Source of the DNA: JANYCO01 sp035535995
GTDB taxonomy: Bacteria; Bacteroidota; Bacteroidia; Cytophagales; Cytophagaceae
Assembly: GCA_035535995.1 (NCBI GenBank)
Contig: DATLOZ010000023.1
Coordinates: 124,001-188,000, forward strand
DNA: 64,000 nucleotides
Direction: 5' to 3'
The position numbers and the translations under genes are program-made. Under the pieces are notes generated by a model that ran no database searches, was not told the DNA's origin, and worked only from the letters and a program-made list of their open reading frames with translations. Shown piece by piece: positions 1-7,601 of the stretch. The stretch's first letter is position 1. Every line of letters starts with the position of its first letter.

Positions 1-509
1 TGATCTAATCCATTCAAATCCCCTACTATAAAAATTCGCTGACGATGTTGTGGAATACCAAAATCATGTGGAGAATAATCTCTTAAATCAACACTGTATC
101 CCAGTTTCTCTAGTTGCGCTCGCATGTATTTCCAGGTCTCTTCATTATCATGCTTAGCAATATATCTTACATTCTCAAGAATGAAATATTTTGGTTTTCT
201 AAATTTTAATATTTTAATAATTTCATCAAATAAGGTTCCTCTCTCCTTATCATCTCTACCTAATTGTTTTCCTGCTTTTGAAAATGGTTGACAAGGAAAA
301 CCTGCACACAAAATATCATGTTCAGGAATACTATTAATATCCTCCTTCACAATTTTCCTAATGTCACCTTTAGGTTCTATACCCCAATTGTGTTTATAAA
401 CTTCTCTTAATACTGGATCTAATTCACTAGCAAATACACAATCATGTCCTAGCTCATGCATTGCTTTATGAAAGCCACCCAAACCTGCAAACAAATCAAT
501 AAATTTCAT
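1..509 (-). CDS. dcm: DNA (cytosine-5-)-methyltransferase, C-terminus cut by window edge
   Basis: N-terminal 169 residues of a C5 cytosine methyltransferase, which transfers a methyl group from S-adenosylmethionine to cytosine in a specific DNA site. Reading from the ATG at 509, the conserved motifs appear in order: motif I FAGLGGF near residue 6, the catalytic Pro-Cys loop GFPCQPFSKAGKQ (motif IV), ENVRYI (motif VI) and GIPQHRQRIFIVG (motif VIII, QxRxR). The target-recognition domain and the last motifs lie beyond base 1, so target specificity cannot be judged. The start is 4 nt after the stop of the preceding gene, making this the fourth gene of a tightly packed cassette that begins with vsr. 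Base composition is clearly AT-rich compared with the genes after 3.3 kb. The open end is a window effect, not a sign of a broken gene. Confidence 0.95.
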   Translation of the reverse strand, partial: MKFIDLFAGLGGFHKAMHELGHDCVFASELDPVLREVYKHNWGIEPKGDIRKIVKEDINSIPEHDILCAGFPCQPFSKAGKQLGRDDKERGTLFDEIIKILKFRKPKYFILENVRYIAKHDNEETWKYMRAQLEKLGYSVDLRDYSPHDFGIPQHRQRIFIVGDLNGLD

Positions 510-513
510 TTTT

Positions 514-1353
514 TCAGTTTAACTTATTCGTGCACCATGCAATTATTTCACTTCTTAATGTCATATCAATTGAATATCCAGCGGAATATATTTGTCTAAA
601 AATTCTCGCTCGATCAAAAATAATTCCATATTCATCTACACTTTTTTGCCAATTCTTATTATTAATCACTTCTGTTATAGAAAGAGCCGGTATAGTAGTC
701 ATATAATTCCAATGTATATATTGTGCCCAGGCTGATAAAGGAATTTGCTTCTTAGTCCTCCATCTTCTTCCAGCAGCACATTGCATTAAAATTATAACTT
801 GGCTATTTCTTTCATCTTCAAAAGGTATCCATCCAACAACATCAACACCTCGGTCTTTATCTTCTGGATCAGGATTTCGACCGCCTCTTTCTTCAAGTAA
901 TTGCACAGCCAAACCATTGAGTTGATTAGTTAGATTATTGATATTAGGAAAGCCTAATACTATACCCTTCCCATTAAAATATATTTCTAATGCTTCCTTA
1001 GAGAGTCGTTCAAAAAGTTTTGTAGCTGAATGAGCATTTTCAGCTCCCCAATAAGAGAACAACAAACACATTACATATTCTGGATAATCCACCCATGAGC
1101 CTTTAGATGCAATCACATTTCCATTTATTTCATACGGTGCAAAAGGACCATACAAATGAGCTCGCCTTTTCAATTCTAGTAATATACTGTCAAATAGTTC
1201 GTCACCTTTGTAATTAACATCATCCTCATAGCCATTATCTTCTAAAAGTGAATTAAGCTTAGCTTTTGAAAAAGGCACAGAATAATAAATAATATTTAGT
1301 TCAGCCCAATCCGATATTCTTGAAATAGATTTTATGTCAATAATGTCAATCAT
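514..1353 (-). CDS. Hypothetical protein of R-M cassette; possible PD-(D/E)XK-type nuclease
   Basis: A 279-residue protein I do not recognise by name. It lies between a ParB-like gene (8 nt overlap) and a cytosine methyltransferase gene (4 nt gap), so a restriction or defence role is likely from position. Some features recall Mrr-like PD-(D/E)XK nucleases: a helix with LFERLSKEALEIYF (about 113-126), then GVDVVGW (Asp171) and a beta strand with VIILMQCAAGRRW (Gln191). In that family the strand usually reads Q/E-x-K, and here the lysine position is alanine, with Arg and Lys residues a few positions later. No signal peptide or membrane segment is seen. Nuclease activity is an inference; it could instead be an inactive specificity partner or a protein of another fold. 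Confidence 0.6.
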   Translation of the reverse strand: MIDIIDIKSISRISDWAELNIIYYSVPFSKAKLNSLLEDNGYEDDVNYKGDELFDSILLELKRRAHLYGPFAPYEINGNVIASKGSWVDYPEYVMCLLFSYWGAENAHSATKLFERLSKEALEIYFNGKGIVLGFPNINNLTNQLNGLAVQLLEERGGRNPDPEDKDRGVDVVGWIPFEDERNSQVIILMQCAAGRRWRTKKQIPLSAWAQYIHWNYMTTIPALSITEVINNKNWQKSVDEYGIIFDRARIFRQIYSAGYSIDMTLRSEIIAWCTNKLN

Positions 1354-2539
1354 TGGAATTCATCATTCGTTTTAGTTCTCCTATAGCTAATAAACATTCT
1401 TCAACGGCTAACTGAAGTTCTGATTCTTGTTTATATTTCCACGCATAACTCAATGAAAATTTTATAGCACTGCTTGCAGAATTAACTTTCCTAATAATGT
1501 AATCTTTTTCACCTGAGCTTCTTTCGTAAGCTTCTTCCAATATATTGGTTTTAACTAAATATTCTGTGGCTTCCTTTTTAGCAAGCACTGGAGCTAATTC
1601 TGATGTTATTCTTCTAGAATCAGTAAGGATAGGTTCGTTCTTGCCATCACCAAAAATCCATGTAAGAAGATGCCTCAACTGCTCAAGTTTATCTACTGGG
1701 ATAATTCTTTCTAGATAATTAGCTTCTTTATATGATGGGCTTCCAATATATGCTCTAATTGCTGGAGAGTTCAATGCGACTGTCATTAGTGAGAAAGAAT
1801 TTTTAATCCGTTTAGTATCGAACTCTAAATCTTCTTCTGCCTCCTTCATTATTTTAAAACATAAGAACTGCTTCTTAATTACATCTGATCTATCAGCGAT
1901 TTGATCCTGTATTATTTTTATACTATCATTAATAGTTTTACCTGATGCTACTTCTTGTGCAATATTATTTGCAATATATGCTGCCTTAGCGTATGCATCC
2001 CATTTTAGCATACCTGTTATATGTCTCACTCCTAAATAAGGAGCAACTTCTTTTCTATCCCAATATACAATAGCTGGTATTAAAGATATATCTGCTACAA
2101 CCTCTTCGCTCTTTGGCTTCGCAAATGAATCTTCCCTAATCTTCAATTTTTGTCTAAGCGTTGGATTAGTTAATATTTTTGCTGTTGAGACCCTTCTATT
2201 TCCTTCTACTACTACAAATTCTATTTCGCCATTTTTTAAAAGTTCCATAAGCTTTTTTTGTATTTCCTCTATGCTATCTTTATTATCACCTTGAAAGATA
2301 ACAGGAACTTGCTTTGGCACAACAATTATCGGTTCTTCATCAAAATAACCATTTTCCGACATTGACAAAGCCAATTCTTCCAGATCATATTCTTCATATA
2401 AAGTTTTAATTATATCAAATTCATTAACAGACTCTCTCTGTCTGGCAAGTCTTGGATTATCTATATCTAAGCTTATTTTATCGATTGGAATGTCAATCAA
2501 TGGTCTTCTTTTCCCTTTACCTGCAAACTCTATATTCAT
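1346..2539 (-). CDS. ParB/sulfiredoxin-fold (ParB N-terminal-like) domain protein
   Basis: A 397-residue protein with a ParB/Srx-type N-terminal domain. Visible signatures are the DIDNPR segment near residue 25, SMSENGYFDEEPIIVV around 59-74 and the phosphate-binding-like box VEGNRRVSTAKIL at about 111-123. This fold is known in chromosome partition proteins (CTPase/DNA binding), in ParB-like nucleases and in phage or defence proteins. The remaining 270 residues are mostly helical and not recognised. There is no ParA partner nearby, which argues against plasmid partition. Its ATG overlaps the vsr stop as ATGA, and its own end overlaps the next gene by 8 nt, so translation is probably coupled through vsr, this gene, the putative nuclease and dcm. 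A regulatory, clamp-like or nicking role within the cassette is inference. Confidence 0.8.
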   Translation of the reverse strand: MNIEFAGKGKRRPLIDIPIDKISLDIDNPRLARQRESVNEFDIIKTLYEEYDLEELALSMSENGYFDEEPIIVVPKQVPVIFQGDNKDSIEEIQKKLMELLKNGEIEFVVVEGNRRVSTAKILTNPTLRQKLKIREDSFAKPKSEEVVADISLIPAIVYWDRKEVAPYLGVRHITGMLKWDAYAKAAYIANNIAQEVASGKTINDSIKIIQDQIADRSDVIKKQFLCFKIMKEAEEDLEFDTKRIKNSFSLMTVALNSPAIRAYIGSPSYKEANYLERIIPVDKLEQLRHLLTWIFGDGKNEPILTDSRRITSELAPVLAKKEATEYLVKTNILEEAYERSSGEKDYIIRKVNSASSAIKFSLSYAWKYKQESELQLAVEECLLAIGELKRMMNSND

Positions 2540-2952
2540 TTTAATATCTCATTATAAATTCTATCTAATGTAGTTTCAATTTTACCTTTTTTCAATTCAC
2601 ATTCCCAAACAGTAATTACCTCCCATCCTTCTTGTTGAAGAGTAATTATATTTTGCTTATCCCTTTCAACATTCTTAAGAATCTTAGGAATCCAGTATTC
2701 TTGACGGCTTTTAGGAAATTTATTCAGCTTACATCCTTCATGAGCATGCCAAAAGCATCCATTCACCATTACAATAGTTCTATATTTAGGTAAGACAATA
2801 TCTGGATTGCCTGGAAGTTTTTTTACATGAATTCTAAATCTTAATCCCTTTTTAAATAAAAAACTACGAATAATTAACTCAGGAGACGTGTTAGTCTTCC
2901 TTATATTCGACATAATTTTACTTCTTATTTTTGGATCAAAATTGTCTGGCAT
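2536..2952 (-). CDS. vsr: Very short patch repair (Vsr) DNA mismatch endonuclease
   Basis: Vsr endonuclease nicks beside T:G mismatches produced by deamination of 5-methylcytosine, so it is the usual companion of a Dcm-type methyltransferase, which here is encoded three genes downstream. Diagnostic blocks are MSNIRKTNTSPE near the N-terminus, LPGNPDIVLPKYR carrying the catalytic Asp, and VNGCFWHAHEGCK with the catalytic His and zinc-binding residues, followed by W..K...N..RD. Its 138 residues match the family length. The reading frame is open to a TTG at 2970, but the ATG at 2952 (MPDNFDPK) gives the normal Vsr N-terminus and was preferred. It is the first gene of the cassette. No clear Bacteroidota-type promoter was seen in front; a terminator-like hairpin lies just upstream. 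Confidence 0.93.
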   Translation of the reverse strand: MPDNFDPKIRSKIMSNIRKTNTSPELIIRSFLFKKGLRFRIHVKKLPGNPDIVLPKYRTIVMVNGCFWHAHEGCKLNKFPKSRQEYWIPKILKNVERDKQNIITLQQEGWEVITVWECELKKGKIETTLDRIYNEILK

Positions 2953-2995
2953 TACTGATAAATTAAACAAATCACACAGTTATAAATTTATCAAA

Positions 2996-3035
2996 TAAAA
3001 GCTAGAATTCTTAATTCCTAGCTTTAGCCACTGTA
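2996..3035 (-). terminator. Terminator-like hairpin upstream of the vsr cassette
   Basis: AAAGCTAG and CTAGCTTT form an inverted repeat around 2998-3025, extended inward by AATT pairs with one bulge. On the minus strand the hairpin is followed by TTTTATTTG. It lies between the tRNA-Thr terminator and vsr, so it may be a backup terminator or mark the edge of the inserted cassette. Confidence 0.5.
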
Positions 3036-3114
3036 TTATATTGAGCAGTTAAAAAACTTAGATAGCTAGCTATAAATATAAATGCTTTTTTTGTTTATAC
3101 TAATGTTTAAACCA

Positions 3115-3150
3115 AAATAAAAAAGGGTTGTATCAATGATACAACCCTTT
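3115..3150 (-). terminator. Rho-independent terminator of tRNA-Thr
   Basis: A perfect 13-bp stem (AAAGGGTTGTATC with GATACAACCCTTT, 3-nt spacer) begins 10 nt after the tRNA 3' end on the minus strand and is followed by a TTTTTTATTTT tract. Both the stem and the T-run are read directly. Confidence 0.88.
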
Positions 3151-3159
3151 GATTTTCAG

Positions 3160-3232
<73 letters not shown>

Positions 3233-3278
3233 TTCTCTTTTCTTTCCAAATGGTCACCCATTTCCTGAAAAGCGAGTG

Positions 3279-3309
3279 CAAATATAGGCAGCTATCCTGT
3301 AAATGCAAA
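3279..3309 (-). promoter_or_regulatory. Bacteroidota-type promoter of tRNA-Thr
   Basis: On the minus strand, TTTG at 3309-3306 is followed by exactly 19 nt and then TATATTTG at 3286-3279. This matches the known Bacteroidota primary-sigma consensus TTTG-N19-TAnnTTTG. The transcript would start near 3273, about 40 nt before the mature tRNA. Confidence 0.82.
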
Positions 3310-3328
3310 TATTTACACTTTATTTTTA

Positions 3329-5116
3329 TTAACCTTTTAGAATTTTCAGCTCGCTGCTCAGTTCCTTCAATTCGGCTTCCAGTTTGTTGATATTGGCTTG
3401 TATTTCTTGTTTCATCTGTTCTGCCCCTTTAGATTTGCCAAAAAACTCAATATTAGTCTTATAACGATCTATTTCGGCCTTAATACCGGAAATGCGTTTC
3501 TGCGTGCTTTGTTCTTTCTTTTTCAAATGAGCCATCCCATCCTGGTTGGTTCTCATCGACAAAACTTCGAGCGAAAGACGGATATTCTTTTTCGCATCTT
3601 GCCCTATCTCGGAAGAGGCATCGATAAATTTGCTGAGTACTGCATTGTATTTATCGGTAATTTCTTTTTTGCTTTCTCTCGGCACAAAACCAATCGAATC
3701 CCAGGTCGATTGAAATTCTTTAAGCTTCGCCACCGTTTTGGGTTCCGGCCCATCGGTATAATTTTCGATCTCTTGGATCAATGCATTTTTCTTATCAAGA
3801 TTTACCAGGAATTCTTTTTCTGCTTCTGCTACCAACTCTCGCTTCCTGTTAAATACATGATCGCTGGCTTCTTTAAAACGGGCGAAGATCTTGTCTTTTT
3901 GTTTGAATGGCACCTGCCCTATTTTCTCCCAGTGCTTTTGCAATTCTTTTACTTCCCTCGTAGCGCTCTCCAGGTCTGACTGGTCTTTCATCGATTCTAC
4001 TTTTTCACAAAGCGCTATTTTTTTAGCCAGGTTTTCTTCGCGTTTTTTATCAAGCTCTTTGAAGAAGGTGTTTTTACGCTTATAATATATTTTGCAGATC
4101 TCCCAGAATTTATTGGAAAGATCTTTCGCTTTGTCTTGCGGTACAGAACCAGCTTTTCTCCATTCTTCTTGGATCTTTTGCAGTTCAGCAGTTTTGGCTT
4201 TCCAATCATCGATCCTTCCGGATTCAAAAGTAGCAAACGGTTCTACCTTTTCGATAATAGCTTGTTTGGCTGCGAGATTTTTTTCCAGTACTACTTTTTG
4301 GGTTTGTAAGTAGTCTTTTCTTTTTTCATAAATTTTATCAGAAGCTTGCTTTAGACGGTTCCAGAGCCCGTCTTGTTCTTCTTTCGGTACCGGACCGATG
4401 GCTCTGAATTCTTCGTGCAAAGTCTTTAGCTCTTTCAACGCCTGGTTAATCGATTCCAGTTCGCTGAGCTTTTCTACTTTTTCACAGATCTCTTTTTTTG
4501 ATTCCAGGTTTTTCTTGCGGTCAAGTTCTTTCAGTTCAAAAAAGATACTGCGGTTGTTATAAAAGATATCGACGAGTGCTTTATAATTGTTCCAGAGCTC
4601 TTGTGATTGTGCAGCTGGTACCTGGCCCGTTTTTTTCCACTCTTCCTGGATGTTTTTAAATTCATCCAGACTAAGTGAAGACTCTTCGGAAGAAATAAGT
4701 TTACGAAGACGTTCTAACAATTCTGTTTTGATCTCAAAGTTACGCTGTTTGTTTTTTTCAAGATTATTGAAATGTTCACTGAGTTCAGTTTTCAGCTTGC
4801 TGTATATCTTCTCAAACTTTTGTGTGAGTTCGTCTTTTTTATACTCAAAATCATCTACAGAGCCTCCGTCGGCTACGAAACGCTGGAGCGCTTCTTCGCG
4901 GGCCATATCAAGGTGATGATCGAAGCTAATGCGCACTTGGGAGAGCACATTGCCCGCGCGTGCGTAATGATCTTTCAGGTTAAACCCTTCAAGGTATTTC
5001 AGCAATTCTTCTCTTGAGAAAGAAGCGAAATCCTCGTGGTGCTCTTCGATCGGCTCAGCAAAATGTAATGATTCATGCAGCTCGTTTTCCATGACTTCTT
5101 TTTTGTCCGTCATCAT
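3329..5116 (-). CDS. DUF349 domain-containing protein
   Basis: A 595-residue, highly charged, helix-rich cytoplasmic protein made of about five DUF349 units. Each carries a W..x.G.VP signature: EEWKKTGQVP, EFRAIGPVP, EEWRKAGSVP, HWEKIGQVP and TWDSIGFVP. Between them are long Lys/Glu-rich stretches predicted as coiled coil, for example the last 60 residues. Proteins of this family are widespread in Bacteroidota, but their biochemical role is not established. No signal peptide is present. Two ATG codons lie in tandem at 5116 and 5113, and either could be used. It is followed by the tRNA-Thr promoter region rather than by another gene in an operon. Confidence 0.9.
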   Translation of the reverse strand: MMTDKKEVMENELHESLHFAEPIEEHHEDFASFSREELLKYLEGFNLKDHYARAGNVLSQVRISFDHHLDMAREEALQRFVADGGSVDDFEYKKDELTQKFEKIYSKLKTELSEHFNNLEKNKQRNFEIKTELLERLRKLISSEESSLSLDEFKNIQEEWKKTGQVPAAQSQELWNNYKALVDIFYNNRSIFFELKELDRKKNLESKKEICEKVEKLSELESINQALKELKTLHEEFRAIGPVPKEEQDGLWNRLKQASDKIYEKRKDYLQTQKVVLEKNLAAKQAIIEKVEPFATFESGRIDDWKAKTAELQKIQEEWRKAGSVPQDKAKDLSNKFWEICKIYYKRKNTFFKELDKKREENLAKKIALCEKVESMKDQSDLESATREVKELQKHWEKIGQVPFKQKDKIFARFKEASDHVFNRKRELVAEAEKEFLVNLDKKNALIQEIENYTDGPEPKTVAKLKEFQSTWDSIGFVPRESKKEITDKYNAVLSKFIDASSEIGQDAKKNIRLSLEVLSMRTNQDGMAHLKKKEQSTQKRISGIKAEIDRYKTNIEFFGKSKGAEQMKQEIQANINKLEAELKELSSELKILKG

Positions 5117-5239
5117 AATAGTATCTGTAAAAATTAATTTCGGTATTAGTGTTATTATATTTAAAGTTCGGAGTTGAAAAATCAGTGTTCTGATCTATAT
5201 TTTTCAGAAATGAATTTTCGACTGATTATAAAAATTAAA

Positions 5240-5785
5240 TTAGTTTAGTCTTGGATCTATTGGATAATTGGATAACACTTTGTATTGTCCTCCCATATTT
5301 TTTAAAATCCCCCTCCACATTTCCTCTGTATCCAGTTCAAAAAGTCCGGCCGCAGAAAGGCGGTGAATGATCCATACTTTTTCTGCCATTTCTTTTTCCA
5401 ATTGTCCGCGGCTCCATCCGGAATAACCGAGGAAGAAGCGGATCTTTTTTTCTTCTATTTTGCCTTCGCGTAGGATTGATTTAAGTTGTTCAAAGTCTCC
5501 GCCCCAAAATAGATTTTCCATGATTTGAATAGTCCCTTTCAGAGACAATTGCTCTTGATAAATAAAATGAAGAGTATCTTGCTCAACCGGTCCGCCAACA
5601 TAAAGTGGCGCATCGAATTCTCCAAGTTCTTCTACTACATCGGAAAGCAGCATATTGCTTTTTTTATTCATCACAAAACCTAATGAACCGTCTTCGTTAT
5701 GACTTCCAAGCAACACGACACTTCGTTCAAAATTATCGTCGCCAAGATAAGGTTCTGAAATCAATATATCGCCAATATTCAACAT
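5240..5785 (-). CDS. YqgE/AlgH family protein (DUF179, UPF0301)
   Basis: A 181-residue protein of the YqgE/AlgH family. The N-terminus MLNIGDILISEPYLGDD followed by NFERSVVLL, GSLGFVMNK and the LYVGGPV segment are typical, as is the later FFLGYSGWSRGQLEKE. Length is close to the usual 185-190 residues. Molecular function is not established for the family; AlgH has been linked to regulation in pseudomonads. The frame stays open to a TTG at 5800, but the ATG at 5785 gives the family N-terminus. It is transcribed away from pdxH, with 164 nt between the two starts. Confidence 0.92.
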   Translation of the reverse strand: MLNIGDILISEPYLGDDNFERSVVLLGSHNEDGSLGFVMNKKSNMLLSDVVEELGEFDAPLYVGGPVEQDTLHFIYQEQLSLKGTIQIMENLFWGGDFEQLKSILREGKIEEKKIRFFLGYSGWSRGQLEKEMAEKVWIIHRLSAAGLFELDTEEMWRGILKNMGGQYKVLSNYPIDPRLN

Positions 5786-5949
5786 TCTTGTGCACAGCAA
5801 TTGCTTACCTAAATATACAATTTTAGTTTCAGTAGATAAATTATTCCACCAATAAATAAAAAAGGTTAAAATAAATATAATTTTAGCGAAATAATTTATC
5901 GGTAATGAGTACTTTTAAAATAGTATTAATCAGGTAACCAATTTTTAAA

Positions 5950-6585
5950 ATGGGAGTATTAGCCAATATCCGCAATGATTATCACCAGAACGTGTTATCC
6001 GAACAGGATGTCTTAAAAGATCCTATTCAACAAACAAAGAAGTGGCTACAAGAGGCTATAGAGCAAAACACCCAGGAGCCTACTGCGATGAATCTGTCTA
6101 CCGTTTCTGCCCATGGCAGGCCTTCTTCCAGAATAGTATTATTAAAAGAGATCACCCCAGACGGCTTTGTTTTTTTTACTAATTATTTCAGTAAAAAAGG
6201 AAGTGAAATTGCGGTAAATCCCTATGCTGCGATGACATTATTTTGGAAGGAAATGGAAAGGCAAGTGCGCATTGAAGGTAAAATCGAAAAAATTTCAGCA
6301 GCAGAATCCGATCAATATTATTATTCCAGACCTCTTGGAAGCCGCATTGGAGCTATAGTTTCGCCACAGAGCCAGGTAATTGCCGATCGTGCTATTTTGG
6401 AAGAAAAAGTAAAAGAACTTGAACAACTTCCCGAGCAGGAAATCAAACGTCCGGAAAATTGGGGAGGATATAAACTGATCCCTGATTACATCGAATTCTG
6501 GCAAGGCCGTACCAATAGATTGCACGACCGCCTGGCCTTTACGCTTGAGAATGGAAATTGGAAATTGGAGAGGCTTGCCCCTTAA
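5950..6585 (+). CDS. pdxH: Pyridoxamine 5'-phosphate oxidase
   Basis: FMN-dependent oxidase that converts pyridoxine or pyridoxamine 5'-phosphate to pyridoxal 5'-phosphate, the last step of vitamin B6 cofactor synthesis and salvage, in the cytoplasm. The 211-residue length is standard. Visible family blocks are PTAMNLSTV and GRPSSRIVLLKE (FMN and substrate binding), FFTNYFSKKGSEIAVNP, FWKEMERQVRIEG, SRPLGSRIGAIVSPQSQ, EFWQGRTNRLHDR and the conserved C-terminal WKLERLAP. It appears to be a single gene; the next gene is convergent, and a short repeat with the ATTATGAATTATGAAT theme fills the gap. Confidence 0.96.
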   Translation: MGVLANIRNDYHQNVLSEQDVLKDPIQQTKKWLQEAIEQNTQEPTAMNLSTVSAHGRPSSRIVLLKEITPDGFVFFTNYFSKKGSEIAVNPYAAMTLFWKEMERQVRIEGKIEKISAAESDQYYYSRPLGSRIGAIVSPQSQVIADRAILEEKVKELEQLPEQEIKRPENWGGYKLIPDYIEFWQGRTNRLHDRLAFTLENGNWKLERLAP

Positions 6586-6587
6586 TA

Positions 6588-6632
6588 AAGTTATGAATTA
6601 TGAATGTGAATTATGAAATTATTATTAATAAC
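6588..6632. repeat. Short copy of the ATTATGAGTTATGAAT repeat family
   Basis: The gap between the convergent pdxH and PorP-like genes contains GTTATGAATTATGAAT and GTGAATTATGAAATTATT. It is related to the longer palindromes at 18.1, 27.5 and 63.0 kb, but here only one arm is clear. Confidence 0.5.
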
Positions 6633-7559
6633 TTAAAAATATCTCGGGCTTAAAACTTTTGCCTTCACGTATCCAAACTCATAACGCGCCATGATCTCAT
6701 GGGCCCCTCTTCCTACTACTTTACTTTTTCCTACTGCTGCATCATATGCATAACCAATCCGAATCTGTTTACTAGCCTGCACCTCGATCATCGAAACGAT
6801 CGTTCCCGCACCCAGACGATACGAGATCCCTGCTGCTACAGCATCGTAGAACCACACGTTAGTATTTAAGTCAAATTCGAGTGGTGCTCCTTCTACGATT
6901 TTAATCAGTGTAGAAGGTTTTAATTTTACATCCTGCGAAATCGGTATTACACCTCCGGCCATGAAAAACATATGTCTTACCTGCTTCGACACAGATACTG
7001 CGCTATCTGCCTTGTTGAACATTTTATTATTCACCAATCTTGGCAAAGATACCCCGATATAGAATTTATCTGTATTGTAGTAAACACCTGCGCCAAAGTT
7101 TGGCATAAATTTATTTACATTGCTTGCAAATGCGCCATCGTATTGATTATCCTGATCCAACTTTACCGAAGAAAAATCTGCACTGTATTGGCTAAAGCCC
7201 GCTTGTAGTCCGAGGGCTAACGTTCCTTTTTTCAAACGCATACGAAAGGCATAGCTTACGTACATTCCTGTGGTATTGGTGATCCCGATCTTATCGTTGA
7301 AAACTACCATTCCCAATCCAATTTTTTCTTTTTTAAAAGGTGCGTCAACAGAAAAAGTGGCGGTACGTGGAGAGCCGGGAGTATTTACCCATTGTTTTCT
7401 ATACAAAGCGGTAGCGCTTATCACATCACGGCTTCCAGCGTATGCAGGGTTGATGGCAAGCGTATTAAACATATATTGAGAATACTGTGCGTCCTGCTGT
7501 GCATAGACTGTAGAAGTAGCTATGCTCAACAATACTAGTATCTTTAAAAACCAACGCAT
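6633..7559 (-). CDS. PorP/SprF family type IX secretion membrane protein
   Basis: A 308-residue outer-membrane beta-barrel-type protein. It has a signal peptide (MRWFLKILVLLSIATSTVYAQ, cleavage near residue 21) followed by QDAQYSQYMFNTLAINPAYAGSRD, the classic opening of the PorP/SprF family (described, not quoted in full here), and alternating beta strands to the C-terminus. PorP is a T9SS component; SprF-like paralogues typically sit beside one large secreted substrate and are needed for its secretion, for example SprF with SprB. Here it follows the giant T9SS cargo gene by 42 nt on the same strand, so the two probably form an operon and this protein is likely a dedicated partner of that cargo. 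Confidence 0.92.
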   Translation of the reverse strand: MRWFLKILVLLSIATSTVYAQQDAQYSQYMFNTLAINPAYAGSRDVISATALYRKQWVNTPGSPRTATFSVDAPFKKEKIGLGMVVFNDKIGITNTTGMYVSYAFRMRLKKGTLALGLQAGFSQYSADFSSVKLDQDNQYDGAFASNVNKFMPNFGAGVYYNTDKFYIGVSLPRLVNNKMFNKADSAVSVSKQVRHMFFMAGGVIPISQDVKLKPSTLIKIVEGAPLEFDLNTNVWFYDAVAAGISYRLGAGTIVSMIEVQASKQIRIGYAYDAAVGKSKVVGRGAHEIMARYEFGYVKAKVLSPRYF

Positions 7560-7601
7560 ATTTTATTCGTTTAAAAATTCTTTATTCTTTCTGTTAATTT
7601 C

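Noticed and set aside
1..509. Dcm gene considered truncated or a pseudogene
   Set aside because: The frame is open to the window edge with all N-terminal motifs intact; the missing part is outside the window.
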